Assembly (NCBI RefSeq): GCF_900637305.1
Contig: NZ_LR134365.1
Coordinates: forward strand, 1,790,501 to 1,854,500
Direction: 5' to 3'
Source: Cardiobacterium hominis
GTDB taxonomy: Bacteria; Pseudomonadota; Gammaproteobacteria; Cardiobacteriales; Cardiobacteriaceae
Length of the DNA: 64,000 nt
Both the position numbers and the translations under genes were made by a program. The number at the start of each line of letters is the position of its first letter. The first letter of the stretch is position 1. This document shows, piece after piece, positions 1-9,460 of the stretch. Below the pieces are notes generated by a model. That model was not told the origin of the DNA and searched no databases. It saw only the letters and a list, made by a program, of their open reading frames with translations.

Positions 1-1
1 C

Positions 2-304
2 ATCGCCAAGACCAGCCCGGTACTGCACCGCCTGCTCGGCGTGTACCTGCCGCTGATAACCACCAACTGCGCCGTCCTCGGCGTGGCGCTCCTAAACGCC
101 AACCAGCAGCACAACCTGCTCCAGTCCGCGCTTTACGGCTTCGGCGCTGCCGTCGGCTTCACCCTCGTCCTCATCATCTTCGCCGCCCTGCGCGAACGCC
201 TGGACGCCGCTGACGTCCCCGCGCCCTTCAAAGGCACACCTGCCGCGCTGATGACCGCGGGCATCCTCGCCATCGCCTTCATGGGATTCGGCGGATGGGC
301 ATGA
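2..304 (+). CDS. rsxA: RsxA/RnfA, ion-translocating electron transport complex subunit (5' truncated by window)
   Basis: C-terminal half of the integral membrane subunit A of the Rsx/Rnf complex. The open frame runs from base 2 with no start in the window. Visible sequence includes [10 protein letters not shown] and a final hydrophobic helix ending FMGFGGWA, both typical of RsxA. RsxA and RsxE are homologous inner-membrane subunits that form the core of the pump. The stop (302-304) overlaps the start of rsxB, so the two are translationally coupled. The identification rests on motif and on the unmistakable B-C-D-G-E order downstream. Confidence 0.93.
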   Translation: MAKTSPVLHRLLGVYLPLITTNCAVLGVALLNANQQHNLLQSALYGFGAAVGFTLVLIIFAALRERLDAADVPAPFKGTPAALMTAGILAIAFMGFGGWA

Positions 305-855
305 CCGCGCTGGCGCTCACCGGCGCCCTGCTGATGCTGCTCGGCATCGTCGCCCTCTGCGGCCTGCTGCTCGGCTACTTCGCGCAAAAATACAAAATCG
401 AAGGCGACCCGCTCGTCGAAAAAATCGACGCCATCCTGCCACAAACCCAATGCGGCCAATGCGGCTTCCCCGGCTGCAAACCCTATGCCCAGGCCATCGC
501 CAAAGGCGAAGCGGACATCAACCAATGCCCGCCGGGCGGCCAAGAAGGCGTCGAAAAACTGGCCGAACTGCTCGGCGTCGAGCCCAAACCACTCAACGCC
601 GACAACGGCGCCGAAACCCCGCCGCAAGTCGCCTTCATCATCGAAGACTGGTGCATCGGCTGCACCAAATGCATCAAAGCCTGCCCGGTCGACGCCATCC
701 TCGGCAGCAACCAAAAAATGCACACCATCATCAGCGACGAATGCACCGGCTGCCGCCTCTGCGTAGACCCCTGCCCGGTGAACTGCATCATCATGAAACC
801 GCGCGACCAAAAATGGAACTGGGACAAACCGCAAGACCCCAACCACCCCACATGA
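295..855 (+). CDS. rsxB: RsxB/RnfB, iron-sulfur subunit of the Rsx electron transport complex
   Basis: 186 residues, close to the usual size of about 190. An N-terminal membrane helix (about 6-27) is followed by the Fe-S domain with C53, C56, C61 and C78 (CGQCGFPGC then INQCPP). Two ferredoxin-type 4Fe-4S motifs follow: [12 protein letters not shown] and [12 protein letters not shown]. RsxB passes electrons between the membrane core and the RsxC side. Two in-frame starts exist (295 and 301); 301 would give the tightest ATGA overlap with rsxA. The stop overlaps the rsxC start by 4 bases. Confidence 0.95.
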   Translation: MGMTALALTGALLMLLGIVALCGLLLGYFAQKYKIEGDPLVEKIDAILPQTQCGQCGFPGCKPYAQAIAKGEADINQCPPGGQEGVEKLAELLGVEPKPLNADNGAETPPQVAFIIEDWCIGCTKCIKACPVDAILGSNQKMHTIISDECTGCRLCVDPCPVNCIIMKPRDQKWNWDKPQDPNHPT

Positions 856-3800
856 TCAAAAAACTCCTAGCCCGCCTGCTGCCGTCCAAAAACCACTTTC
901 ATGGCGGCCTGCACATCACCCCGCCGCGCCACAAAAGCATGAGCACCGGCGCGCCCAGCCGCGAAGCCGCCTTGAGCGCCGAATACGCTATCAGCCTGCG
1001 CCAGCGCGACGGCAGCGCCTACCTCGCCAAAGTCGCGCCCGGCGAGCGCGTACTGCGCGGCCAACTCCTCGCCGAACCCGTAAACAGCCAAGACGCGCCC
1101 GTCCACGCCCCCACCTCCGGCACCATCCGCGCCATCGAACCGCGCCCGGAAATGCACCCGGCAAACCAGCCCGTGCCGCACCTCATCCTCGCAAGCGACG
1201 GCAAAGACGAAAGCGTACCGCCGCTAACCGCACTAGACCCCGCAACCACCGACGCCGACGCCCTGCGCGAACGCATCGCCGCCTGCGGCATCGTCGGCCT
1301 TGGCGGCGCAGGATTCCCCACCGCGCGCAAACTCGGCCATCCGGCAAACACCCTCGTCATCAACGCCGCCGAATGCGAGCCCTACATCACCTGCGACGAC
1401 CTACAAATCCGCGAAAACGCCGCTGACATCATCCACGGCGCACAAATCGCCGCCAAAATCCTCGGTGCCGAACACATCCACTTCGGCATCGAAGACGACA
1501 AACCCCAAGCCATCGCCGCCTTGGAGCGCGCCGCCGCCGACATCAACGACCCGCGCCTCAAAATCAGCAGCGTCCCCACCCGCTACCCCTCCGGCAACAC
1601 GCGCCAACTCTTCGAACTCCTCCTCGGCGTGCGCGTCCCCGCTGACCAACACGCCAGCGACTACGGCCTCATCTGCCACAACAGCGGCACCATGAAAGCC
1701 GTGTACGACGCCGTCATCCGCGGCGAACCCCTGACCGAACGCTACACCACCATCAGCGGCGAAGGCGTGAACCAGCCACAAGTCCTGCGCATCCGCACCG
1801 GCGCGCCCGTGCGCGACCTCATAGCCCAGGCGGGCGGCGAAAAAGGCGACAACCGCTACATCATCGGCGGGCCAATGATGGGCTACCAAATCATAAGCGC
1901 CGACACCCCGCTCCAAAAAACCGGCAACAGCCTGCTCCTCCTGCCCGCAATAGCACCCGCCGAAGAAAGCCCGTGCATCCGCTGCTCACGCTGTGCGGAC
2001 GCCTGCCCGATGGAACTCCTGCCACAACAACTCCTCTGGTACAGCCAAAGCGACGAACACAAACGCCTCAAACAATACCGCCTCTACGACTGCATCGAAT
2101 GCGGCATCTGCGCCGCCGTCTGCCCGTCGGCCATACCGCTCGTCCAATACTACCGCCACAGCAAAGGCGCCATCCGCGCCGCCGACGAAAAAGCCCGCGC
2201 CGCCGAACACGCGCGCACCCGCCACGAAGCACGCACCGCCCGCCTCGAACGCGAAGCCGCCGAAAGACAGGCGCAAATGGACGCGCGCCGCGCCAAACTC
2301 CAACAAAACCCCGCCGCTGACAAACCGGAGCGCTACACGCCTGCCAAAGAAACCACCGCTTCCCCCGCCGACTTTCCCCCTCCCCCCATGGAGGAGGGGC
2401 AGGGGTGGGGTTCGTCCGCAAACCTCGCTGCCGAATCGTCCACTGACGCCAAAACCGCCGCCATCGAAGCGGCAAAAGCCCGCGCTGCCGCGCGCCGCGC
2501 CGAACGACTCGCCCAAAACGGCGAAGCCAAAACACCCACCGCCGTTATGCCCCCTCCCCTGCAGGGCGCGTTAGCGCCCGCAGCGGGGGAGGGTTGGGGA
2601 GGGGGTAACGTTCCCGCTTCCAGCGCCAACATCGAAACAACCACCGACACAGCGCCCGCCCCGCACCAACTCCTGCCCGACGACGCCAAAACCGCCGCCA
2701 TCGAAGCGGCAAAAGCCCGCGCCTCCGCGCGCAAAGCGGCACGTCTTGCGCAAAATAGCGAAGCCGAAACGCCAGCCGCTGCCGCTTCCCCCGCTGAACA
2801 GCCCCTCTCCCCTTGGGAGAGGGGTTGGGGTGAGGGCGAAAAGAACGAAGACAAAGAGCCCGCCCCGCACCAACTCCCGCCCGACGACGCCAAAACCGCC
2901 GCTATCGAAGCGGCAAAAGCCCGCGCTGCCGCACGCAAAGCTGCACGTCTTGCGCAAAACAGCGAAGCCGAAACGCCAGCCGCTGTCGCTTCCCCTGCGG
3001 AACAGCCCCTCTCCCCTTGGGAGAGGGGTTGGGGTGAGGGCGAAAAGAACGAAGACAAAGAACCCGCCCCGCATCAACTCCCGCCCGACGACGCCAAAAC
3101 CGCCGCCATCGAAGCGGCGAAAGCGCGCGCCGCCGCGCGCAAAGCCGCACGTCTCGCTAACCAGTCGCCAAACAACGATAGCCCGCTACAAAATCCGCTA
3201 ACCCCACCCCACCCCTCCCCCGCAGGGGGAGGGAGTGCATCCATGGCAGAAGCGCCAACCGTCGCCGAAACACCCTCCGAACCGCCCCCTCCCCCGCAGC
3301 GAAGCGCAGCGGGGGAGGGCAGGGGAGGGGGTAGCGTTCCCGCTTTCAGCGCCAACATCGAAACGACCACCGACACAGCGCCCGCCCCGCACCAACTCCT
3401 GCCCGACGACGCCAAAACCGCCGCCATCGAAGCGGCAAAAGCCCGCGCCGCAGCGCGCAAAGCCGCACGTTTTGCGCAAAATAGCGAAGCCGAAACGCCA
3501 ACTGCTGCCGCTTCCCCCGCGGAACAGCCCCTCTCCCCTTGGGAGAGGGGTTGGGGTGAGGGCGAAAAGAACGAGGACAAAGAGCCCGCCCCGCACCAAC
3601 TCCCGCCCGACGACGCCAAAACCGCCGCCATCGAAGCAGCAAAAGCCCGTGCGGCAGCACGTAAAGCCGCGCGTCTTGCGCAAAATAGCGAAGCCGAAAC
3701 GCCAGCCGCTGCCGCTTCTCCCGCGGAACAGCCCCTCTCCCCTTGGGAGAGGGGTTGGGGTGAGGGCGAAAAGAACGAGGACACAGCACCCGCCTCGCAC

Positions 3801-4925
3801 CAACTCCCGCCCGACGACGCCAAAACCGCCGCCATCGAAGCCGCGAAAGCGCGCGCTGCCGCGCGCAAAGCGGCACGCCTCACCCAACAGCCGTTAAACA
3901 AAGAAGCATCGGCGCAAAATGTACCAACCCCACCCCACCCCTCCCCCGCAGGGGGAGGGAGTGCATCCATGGCAGAAGCGCCAACCGTCGCCGAAAGACC
4001 CGCCGAACTGCCCCCTCCCCTGCAGGGCGCGTCAGCGCCCGCAGCGGGGGAGGGTTGGGGAGGGGGTAACGTTCCCGATTCCAGCGCCAACATCGAAACG
4101 ACCACCGACACAGCACCCGCCCCGCATCAACTCCCGCCCGACGACGCCAAAACCGCCGCCATCGAAGCAGCAAAAGCCCGTGCGGCAGCACGTAAAGCCG
4201 CGCGTCTTGCGCAAAATAGCGAAGCCGAAACGCCAGCCGCTGCCGCTTCCCCTGCGGAACAGCCCCTCTCCCCTTGGGAGAGGGGTTGGGGTGAGGGCGA
4301 AAAGAACGAGGACAAAGAGCCCGCCCCACACCAACTCCCGCCCGACGACGCCAAAACCGCCGCCATCGAAGCCGCGAAAGCGCGCGCCGCCGCGCGCAAA
4401 GCGGCACGTCTAGCGCAAAACGGCGAAGCCGACACAGCCGCCATCGAAGCGGCAAAAGCGCGCGCCGCCGCGCGCAAAGCGGCACGTATTGCGCAAAATA
4501 GCGAAGCCGAAACGCCAACTGCTGCCGCTTCCCCCGCTGAACAGCCCCTCTCCCCTTGGGAGAGGGGTTGGGGTGAGGGCGAAAAGAACGAGGACAAAGA
4601 GCCCGCCCCGCACCAACTCCCGCCCGACGACGCCAAAACTGCCGCCATCGAAGCGGCGAAAGTGCGCGCCGCCGCGCGCAAAACCGCGCGTCTTGCCCAA
4701 AACGGCGAAGCGCCAACCGGACAACCCATAACCCTCCCACAAACCGAAGCACAAGCCGAGACCTCCATGACCCCGCCAGACAACGACGACAAAACCGCCC
4801 GCGACGCCAAACTCGCCGCCGCCCGTGCCAAAAGCGAAGAGCGCCGCATCGCCCACGCCAAACTCAAACAACACATGCGCGACACCGCCATCCCCATCCG
4901 TCCGCAGCCGGACGAGCACAAATGA
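852..4925 (+). CDS. rsxC: RsxC/RnfC, NADH/ferredoxin-facing subunit with a giant repeat-bearing C-terminal tail
   Basis: 1,357 residues against about 740 in E. coli. The start at 852 overlaps the rsxB stop (ATGA). The first 440 residues or so are a normal RsxC: N-terminal [11 protein letters not shown], the flavin/NADH-type loop [12 protein letters not shown], then two 4Fe-4S motifs, [12 protein letters not shown] (near residue 375) and [12 protein letters not shown] (near 414). After a charged helix the rest is a tail with eleven copies of an Ala/Arg/Lys helix ([18 protein letters not shown] or close). Such helices are also typical of E. coli RsxC. Here they are separated by segments such as [12 protein letters not shown] (six copies), which are translated GC-rich palindromes. 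The frame stays open through all of them. The tail is lower complexity than the core and is likely length-variable; its function is unknown. Confidence 0.95.
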   Translation: MIKKLLARLLPSKNHFHGGLHITPPRHKSMSTGAPSREAALSAEYAISLRQRDGSAYLAKVAPGERVLRGQLLAEPVNSQDAPVHAPTSGTIRAIEPRPEMHPANQPVPHLILASDGKDESVPPLTALDPATTDADALRERIAACGIVGLGGAGFPTARKLGHPANTLVINAAECEPYITCDDLQIRENAADIIHGAQIAAKILGAEHIHFGIEDDKPQAIAALERAAADINDPRLKISSVPTRYPSGNTRQLFELLLGVRVPADQHASDYGLICHNSGTMKAVYDAVIRGEPLTERYTTISGEGVNQPQVLRIRTGAPVRDLIAQAGGEKGDNRYIIGGPMMGYQIISADTPLQKTGNSLLLLPAIAPAEESPCIRCSRCADACPMELLPQQLLWYSQSDEHKRLKQYRLYDCIECGICAAVCPSAIPLVQYYRHSKGAIRAADEKARAAEHARTRHEARTARLEREAAERQAQMDARRAKLQQNPAADKPERYTPAKETTASPADFPPPPMEEGQGWGSSANLAAESSTDAKTAAIEAAKARAAARRAERLAQNGEAKTPTAVMPPPLQGALAPAAGEGWGGGNVPASSANIETTTDTAPAPHQLLPDDAKTAAIEAAKARASARKAARLAQNSEAETPAAAASPAEQPLSPWERGWGEGEKNEDKEPAPHQLPPDDAKTAAIEAAKARAAARKAARLAQNSEAETPAAVASPAEQPLSPWERGWGEGEKNEDKEPAPHQLPPDDAKTAAIEAAKARAAARKAARLANQSPNNDSPLQNPLTPPHPSPAGGGSASMAEAPTVAETPSEPPPPPQRSAAGEGRGGGSVPAFSANIETTTDTAPAPHQLLPDDAKTAAIEAAKARAAARKAARFAQNSEAETPTAAASPAEQPLSPWERGWGEGEKNEDKEPAPHQLPPDDAKTAAIEAAKARAAARKAARLAQNSEAETPAAAASPAEQPLSPWERGWGEGEKNEDTAPASHQLPPDDAKTAAIEAAKARAAARKAARLTQQPLNKEASAQNVPTPPHPSPAGGGSASMAEAPTVAERPAELPPPLQGASAPAAGEGWGGGNVPDSSANIETTTDTAPAPHQLPPDDAKTAAIEAAKARAAARKAARLAQNSEAETPAAAASPAEQPLSPWERGWGEGEKNEDKEPAPHQLPPDDAKTAAIEAAKARAAARKAARLAQNGEADTAAIEAAKARAAARKAARIAQNSEAETPTAAASPAEQPLSPWERGWGEGEKNEDKEPAPHQLPPDDAKTAAIEAAKVRAAARKTARLAQNGEAPTGQPITLPQTEAQAETSMTPPDNDDKTARDAKLAAARAKSEERRIAHAKLKQHMRDTAIPIRPQPDEHK
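2375..4579 (+). repeat. Nested repeat array with twelve in-frame REP-like palindromes inside rsxC
   Basis: Four palindrome types lie inside the coding sequence. Type A (CCCCTCTCCCC TT GGGAGAGGGG plus TTGGGGTGAGGG) is at 2802-2836, 3006-3040, 3528-3562, 3732-3766, 4263-4297 and 4545-4579. Type B (CCCCCTCCCC...GGGGGAGGG) is at 2550-2605, 3285-3331 and 4011-4066. Type C (CCCCACCCC then CTCCCCC GCA GGGGGAG) is at 3202-3234 and 3927-3960. Type D is at 2375-2411. The order is D-B-A-A-C-B-A-A-C-B-A-A. Paired A elements are 204 bp apart (first two pairs) or 282 bp (last). Equivalent elements in successive superunits are 725-735 bp apart; spacings that I measured between like elements are multiples of three or keep the frame open. 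Confidence 0.9.
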
Positions 4926-5842
4926 CCCCGTCCACCTCGCCCTATCTCCACACCGCGCCACCCTTGCGCCGCGTCATGCTGCAAGTGGCGGCTGCGACCC
5001 TGCCCGGCGTCCTCGTCCTCCTCTACTGGCAGGGCAGCCGCTGGCTCGGCCAACTGGTGCTGACCATTGCCGCCGCCTACGCGCTTGAAGCCGCCGTCCT
5101 CTGGCTACGGCGCAAGCCCTACGCCCCGCTGCGCGACGGCAGCGTCCTCGTGACCGCCGTGCTGCTCGCCCTGTCGCTGCCGGTACTCGCGCCGTGGTGG
5201 ATACCGCTCGTCGGCATCGCCTTCGCCGTCCTCCTCGGCAAACACCTCTACGGCGGCCTCGGGCAAAACCCGTTCAACCCGGCAATGGTCGGCTTTGCCG
5301 TGCTGCTCATCAGCTTTCCCGCGCAAATGAGCGGCATGCCCGCCGCGCCCGTCTCCCTGTTCAGCGTGGACGCCACCAGCGCCGCCACCCTGCTCGACCA
5401 CAGCCGCATCCTGCGCATCGCGGGCGAGCCGCTTGCTGCCCTCTACCCGCCGTGGCAACAACAACTGCTCAACCTCGCCTGGCTCACCGGTGGCATCTGG
5501 CTGACCACCACCCGCGCCGCCGACTGGCGCCTGCTCGTCTCGACCCTCATCGGCGCCACCGCCGCCGCCCTCACCTTTTGGCTGGCGATGCCGTTTGCGC
5601 TCAACCCCTACAGCCAGCTGATGAGCGGCGCCATCATCTTCGGCGCCTGCTTTATCGCAACAGACCCGGTTACCGCCGCAACCACGCCGCGCGGCCGCTT
5701 TCTCTACGGCATCCTCGTCGGCGCGCTCGCCATTGCCATCCGCAACCTTGGCAACTTTCCCGATGGCGTCGCCTTCGCCATCCTCATCGCCAACGGCCTC
5801 GTGCCGCTAATAGACCCGCTCACCCAACCGCGTTACCGATGA
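4922..5842 (+). CDS. rsxD: RsxD/RnfD, flavin-binding membrane subunit
   Basis: 306 residues with many membrane helices; shorter than the E. coli protein (about 350). Conserved RsxD/NqrB features include GKHLYGGLGQNPFNP and a late SGAIIFGACFIATDPVTA segment. The sequence S153-A-A-T156 after VDAT matches the S/T-x-A-T type site at which FMN is covalently attached to threonine in this family; the exact residue is inferred. The start overlaps the rsxC stop by 4 bases and the stop overlaps rsxG by 4 bases. Confidence 0.93.
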   Translation: MTPSTSPYLHTAPPLRRVMLQVAAATLPGVLVLLYWQGSRWLGQLVLTIAAAYALEAAVLWLRRKPYAPLRDGSVLVTAVLLALSLPVLAPWWIPLVGIAFAVLLGKHLYGGLGQNPFNPAMVGFAVLLISFPAQMSGMPAAPVSLFSVDATSAATLLDHSRILRIAGEPLAALYPPWQQQLLNLAWLTGGIWLTTTRAADWRLLVSTLIGATAAALTFWLAMPFALNPYSQLMSGAIIFGACFIATDPVTAATTPRGRFLYGILVGALAIAIRNLGNFPDGVAFAILIANGLVPLIDPLTQPRYR

Positions 5843-6387
5843 AAACCCCGCTTACCGCCGCCCTGCGCCTCGCCGCCTACGCCGCCATCACCTTCGCCGC
5901 CGTCAGCATCGCCTGGTTTGCTGCGAAAAGCCGCATCGAAACCCAGGAGCGCAACGCCAAAATCGCCCAGTTCCGCGAAATCAGCCCCGACATAGACCCC
6001 GCGCTGCTCGACCACCCCGAAACCATAACCATCGAAGGCCAACCGGCACAGCGCTACACCGCCGCCGACGGCAGCAGCTACTACCAAACCAGCACCTACA
6101 AAGGCTACAACGGCGAAATCAAACTGCTCATCGGCATCGCCCCCGACCACAAAACCCTGCTCGGCGTGCGCGTCCTCGCCCACAAAGAAACCCCCGGCTT
6201 GGGCGACAAAATCGAGGCGCGCATACACCCGTGGATACTGCAATTCGCGGGAAAAACACTGGAAAACACCCGCTTTGCCGTGAAAAAAGACGGCGGCGAC
6301 ATCGACAGCTTCACCGGCGCGACCATCACCCCGCGCGCCGTCACCAACCAAATCGGCAGCGTGCTGCGCGCCGCACAAGAACCATAA
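5839..6387 (+). CDS. rsxG: RsxG/RnfG, covalent FMN periplasmic-facing subunit
   Basis: 182 residues. One N-terminal membrane helix (about 8-28) is followed by a periplasmic FMN-binding domain. The family signature HKETPGLGDKI is present, as is SFTGATITPRAV near the C-terminus; the Thr of SGAT-type motifs carries phosphoester-linked FMN in RnfG. The ATG at 5839 overlaps the rsxD stop (ATGA). Other in-frame starts upstream would fall inside rsxD and are rejected. Confidence 0.94.
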   Translation: MKTPLTAALRLAAYAAITFAAVSIAWFAAKSRIETQERNAKIAQFREISPDIDPALLDHPETITIEGQPAQRYTAADGSSYYQTSTYKGYNGEIKLLIGIAPDHKTLLGVRVLAHKETPGLGDKIEARIHPWILQFAGKTLENTRFAVKKDGGDIDSFTGATITPRAVTNQIGSVLRAAQEP

Positions 6388-6399
6388 CCCCGCCCCGCC

Positions 6400-7080
6400 A
6401 TGACCCCCGAAACCCGCAAAACCCTCGCCAACGGCCTCTGGCACAACAACCCCGCCCTGGTGCAAATCCTCGGCCTTTGCCCGCTGCTCGCCACCTCGAC
6501 CGACACCATCAACGCCCTTGGTCTCGGCATGGCGACCATCTTCGTCCTGACGCTTTCCAACACCCTCGTTGCCGCCACCCGCCGCTGGCTGCGTCCGGAA
6601 ATCCGCATTCCGGTGTTCGTGCTGCTCATCGCGGGCGCGGTTACCGTTGTTGAAATCCTCATCCAGGCGCTCGCCTACCCGCTCTACCAGTCGCTCGGCA
6701 TCTACCTCGCGCTGATTGTCACCAACTGCGTCATCATCGCCCGCGCCGAAGCCTACGCCGCGAAAAACGCCGTCCTGCCCGCCGCCATTGACGGTGCGGC
6801 GATGGGCACAGGCTTTGCGCTTGTCCTCATCGCCCTTGGCGCTATGCGGGAAATACTCGCCAACGGCACCCTGCTTGCCGGTGCCGACCGCATCTTTGGC
6901 CACGGCATCAACTGGACGATTCAGCTCTACCACAGCGACAACCACATCATCCTCGCCGCCCTGCCGCCCGGCGCCTTTCTTTGCTACGGCCTGCTGATTG
7001 CCGCGAAAAACCTCATCAACGCGCGGCTGCAAAAACGGCGAACCGCGCCCGCGGCCAGCGCCGACCCCGTCCAATCCTGA
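6400..7080 (+). CDS. rsxE: RsxE/RnfE, membrane core subunit
   Basis: 226 residues with six hydrophobic helices. It starts LANGLWHNNPALVQILGLCPLLATS, the hallmark N-terminus of RsxE/NqrD. It is homologous to RsxA and pairs with it in the membrane. It lies 12 bases after rsxG, so it belongs to the same operon. The stop is followed after two bases by the start of alkB. Confidence 0.95.
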   Translation: MTPETRKTLANGLWHNNPALVQILGLCPLLATSTDTINALGLGMATIFVLTLSNTLVAATRRWLRPEIRIPVFVLLIAGAVTVVEILIQALAYPLYQSLGIYLALIVTNCVIIARAEAYAAKNAVLPAAIDGAAMGTGFALVLIALGAMREILANGTLLAGADRIFGHGINWTIQLYHSDNHIILAALPPGAFLCYGLLIAAKNLINARLQKRRTAPAASADPVQS

Positions 7081-7082
7081 CC

Positions 7083-7706
7083 ATGCCAACCCCTGATCTG
7101 TTTCCAACCGCACCCGATCCCGCCGCCAATCTCCTGCCCCGCGACGGCGTGCTGCACGATTACGGCATCTGCTTTTCCGCTGTGGATGCCGACCGCTATT
7201 TGCAGCAGTTACTGACGCAGATTCCCTGGCAACACGACCGTTTGCTGATTTACGGCAAGCCCGTGACCACCGCGCGCGAAATCGCCTGGTATGGCGACCG
7301 CCCCTTCAATTACCGCTACTCCGGCAGCGACCACCGCGCCCGTCCGTGGGATGATACGCTGCGCGCGCTGAAAACGGCGGTTGAGCGCATCAGCGGCAGC
7401 CATTACAACGCCTGCCTGCTCAACCTCTACCACGATGGCAATGAAGGCATGGGCTGGCACAGCGACGATGAAGCGGTGCTGGGCGATAACCCCGACATTG
7501 CCTCGCTCAGCTTCGGCGCGACGCGCAAATTCGCCTTCCGCCATAAAGCAGGCGGCGAGAAGGTGGCGCTGTTTTTGCAGCATGGACAGCTAATCGTGAT
7601 GCGCGGTGCCACGCAGGCGCACTGGCAGCACGCCCTTCTGAAAAGCAAAAAAATACACGCGCCGCGCGTCAATCTGACCTTTCGCAGCATCGTGGATGCG
7701 CCATAA
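7083..7706 (+). CDS. alkB: AlkB-like 2-oxoglutarate/Fe(II) DNA repair dioxygenase
   Basis: 207 residues. The AlkB fold is recognised from NLYHDGNEGMGWHSDDE, SLSFGATRKF and RVNLTFR. Predicted Fe(II) ligands are H126 and D128 (HxD) and H183; R195 and R201 match the 2-oxoglutarate-binding arginines of the RxxxxxR motif. The overall style resembles the ALKBH2/3-like bacterial branch more than E. coli AlkB. Role: oxidative removal of alkyl groups from DNA bases. The start is two bases after rsxE, so it is probably the last gene of the rsx transcript, where E. coli has nth. Confidence 0.9.
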   Translation: MPTPDLFPTAPDPAANLLPRDGVLHDYGICFSAVDADRYLQQLLTQIPWQHDRLLIYGKPVTTAREIAWYGDRPFNYRYSGSDHRARPWDDTLRALKTAVERISGSHYNACLLNLYHDGNEGMGWHSDDEAVLGDNPDIASLSFGATRKFAFRHKAGGEKVALFLQHGQLIVMRGATQAHWQHALLKSKKIHAPRVNLTFRSIVDAP

Positions 7707-7707
7707 A

Positions 7708-7734
7708 AAAACGCCGGATTATCCGGCGTTTTTG
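7708..7734. terminator. Bidirectional intrinsic terminator between alkB and the dedA-family gene
   Basis: Perfect stem AACGCCGGAT / ATCCGGCGTT with an A-run on the left and a T-run on the right, serving both converging transcripts. It overlaps the last codons of the minus-strand gene. Confidence 0.85.
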
Positions 7735-8402
7735 TTGAGACTGATGCTGGCGGCGCGTTTGCGTTCGGCGCGCAGGCGAGCGCGGGTGGTGCGGAAATAG
7801 GCGCGGCGGCGGCGGCGGCGCCAAACGTAATAGGCGATAACCCCGGCGATGACGAGAAAGAGCGCGATGGTCGCGTATTTGAATTCGTGCATTTTTTTCA
7901 GCATCCATTCGTGGTTTTCCGCGCCGTAGTAGCCGATATAGACAAAAACCGGGATGGAGAGAAGGGCGGCGAGGCCGTCCATCAGGGTGAAGCGCCAGAA
8001 GCTGACGCGGCGAGTGATGCCGGTCATGACGTATATGGGCGCGCGCAGGCCAGGCAGAAAGCGGGCGAAGAAGACGAGGCGGCTGCCGTAGCGGTGAAAG
8101 AGGGTCTCGGTTTGAATCATCCGCTCTGGTGTCAGCAGTTTAGAAAACCAGCGCGACTGGCGCAGATGCGGGCCAAATCTCCAGCCGATGAGGTACATCA
8201 TCCAGTCGCCGCAGAGGACGCCGAAGTACGCAACCACCAGCATGACGTGGACGTTTTGCTCGCCTAGCTGCGAGATGATGCCAGCGGCGATGAGGGTGAT
8301 ATCTTCCGGCAGGGGCAATCCCATGCCACAGAGGACAAGGACACCGAAAACGGCGTAATAGCCGTAGTCAAAAAAGAAGGCTTGCAGCAGCGAGAGGGTC
8401 AT
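7719..8402 (-). CDS. DedA family membrane protein
   Basis: 227 residues, an integral inner-membrane protein of the DedA/SNARE-associated (VTT) family. Family features: GLPLPEDITLIAAG near the N-terminus and the ARFLPGLRAPIYVMTG motif in the middle (conserved Arg and Gly residues). A C-terminal basic stretch (YVWRRRRRR) follows the last helix. DedA proteins act in lipid carrier and phospholipid flipping and in membrane homeostasis; the specific substrate cannot be told here. It lies downstream of dusA with a 90-base gap. Confidence 0.9.
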   Translation of the reverse strand: MTLSLLQAFFFDYGYYAVFGVLVLCGMGLPLPEDITLIAAGIISQLGEQNVHVMLVVAYFGVLCGDWMMYLIGWRFGPHLRQSRWFSKLLTPERMIQTETLFHRYGSRLVFFARFLPGLRAPIYVMTGITRRVSFWRFTLMDGLAALLSIPVFVYIGYYGAENHEWMLKKMHEFKYATIALFLVIAGVIAYYVWRRRRRRAYFRTTRARLRAERKRAASISLNKNAG

Positions 8403-8492
8403 GAGGGTCTGTTATATAGGGGGGCGGTGAAAGGCGCGCATGATACCAAAATGGTAAAGTTTTTGTCGTTTTGTCGGTCATTTACGTTTTTT

Positions 8493-9458
8493 TCAGATAT
8501 GCCCGACCGCCGCCAGCGCGCGCTCGAAAACGGCGATACCGGCATCCGGCGAGCGCGCGTCCTCGCTCAAAATACGGCGGTATATTTTGGCGCCGCGCAC
8601 GCCGGGGAAAAGGCCGAGCAGGTGGCGGGTGTAATGCGAAAGCACTTCGCCGCGCGCCAGACGTTCTGCGATGAGGGCGCGGATACGCGGCAGCACGGCA
8701 TCCAGCGTTTGCGCGGCCTCGCCGTAGAGGGTATCGGCGAGAAGCAGCAGTTCCGGATTCTGGTAGGCAGCGCGGCCGAGCATGACGCCATCGACGTGTT
8801 GCAAATGCGCCTGGCATTGCGCGAGATCGCCGATACCGCCGTTGATGACGATGGTAAGCTCCGGAAAACGCCGCTTGACCTCGTAAACCAGCGGATAGTT
8901 GAGCGGCGGCACATCGCGGTTTGCCTTCGGGCTAAGCCCCTGCAACCACGCCTTGCGCGCGTGAATGATGAAAACGCGGCAGGGGCTGCGGCTGGCGACG
9001 GTTTCAACGAAATGAAATACCTCGCGCTCGTCCTGCTCGTCAATGGCGAGGCGGTGCTTGACGGTAACGGGTACCGCGCCCGCCGCTGCCTGCATCGCAC
9101 TCACGCATTCGGCGACCAGCGCGGCGTCGTCCATCAGGCAGGCGCCGATGCGGTTGTTCTGCACGCGGTCGCTGGGGCAGCCGACGTTTAAATTGATTTC
9201 TTGATAGCCGTAGGGCAGGGCGATGGCGCAGGCGTGTGCCAGCGCTTCCGGCTCGCCGCCGCCCAGTTGCAAGGCGCAGGGCGCGTCGCCGTGGTGCTGC
9301 AAATGGCGCTCGGCGTCGCCGTAAATCAGCGCGCCGGTGGTCACCATTTCCGTGTACAGCAGGGCGCGGCGGGTAAAAAGACGATGCAGCGCGCGACATT
9401 CTGGCGTCGTCCAATCCAGCATCGGCGCCACGCAAAAACGGTGGGAATCGTTGGGCAT
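8493..9458 (-). CDS. dusA: tRNA-dihydrouridine(20/20a) synthase DusA
   Basis: 321 residues. FMN-dependent reduction of uridine to dihydrouridine in the D-loop of tRNA. Features: N-terminal FCVAPMLDWT, the substrate pocket with catalytic Cys94 in NVGCPSDRVQ, HARKAWLQGLSPKANR, and the phosphate-binding INGGIGD. The NNRIGACLM and KANR segments place it in the DusA subgroup rather than DusB or DusC. It begins two bases after the stop of the response-regulator gene, so it is co-transcribed with it. Confidence 0.93.
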   Translation of the reverse strand: MPNDSHRFCVAPMLDWTTPECRALHRLFTRRALLYTEMVTTGALIYGDAERHLQHHGDAPCALQLGGGEPEALAHACAIALPYGYQEINLNVGCPSDRVQNNRIGACLMDDAALVAECVSAMQAAAGAVPVTVKHRLAIDEQDEREVFHFVETVASRSPCRVFIIHARKAWLQGLSPKANRDVPPLNYPLVYEVKRRFPELTIVINGGIGDLAQCQAHLQHVDGVMLGRAAYQNPELLLLADTLYGEAAQTLDAVLPRIRALIAERLARGEVLSHYTRHLLGLFPGVRGAKIYRRILSEDARSPDAGIAVFERALAAVGHI

Positions 9459-9460
9459 GG

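Noticed and set aside
450-851. Upstream extension of the rsxC frame through rsxB
   Set aside because: The frame happens to be open but rsxB is plainly coding in another frame; the start at 852 fits family and coupling.
2333-5053. Many long minus-strand frames opposite rsxC
   Set aside because: They read the reverse of the palindromes and Ala-rich repeats ([10 protein letters not shown]-like), a well-known artefact; no starts or families.
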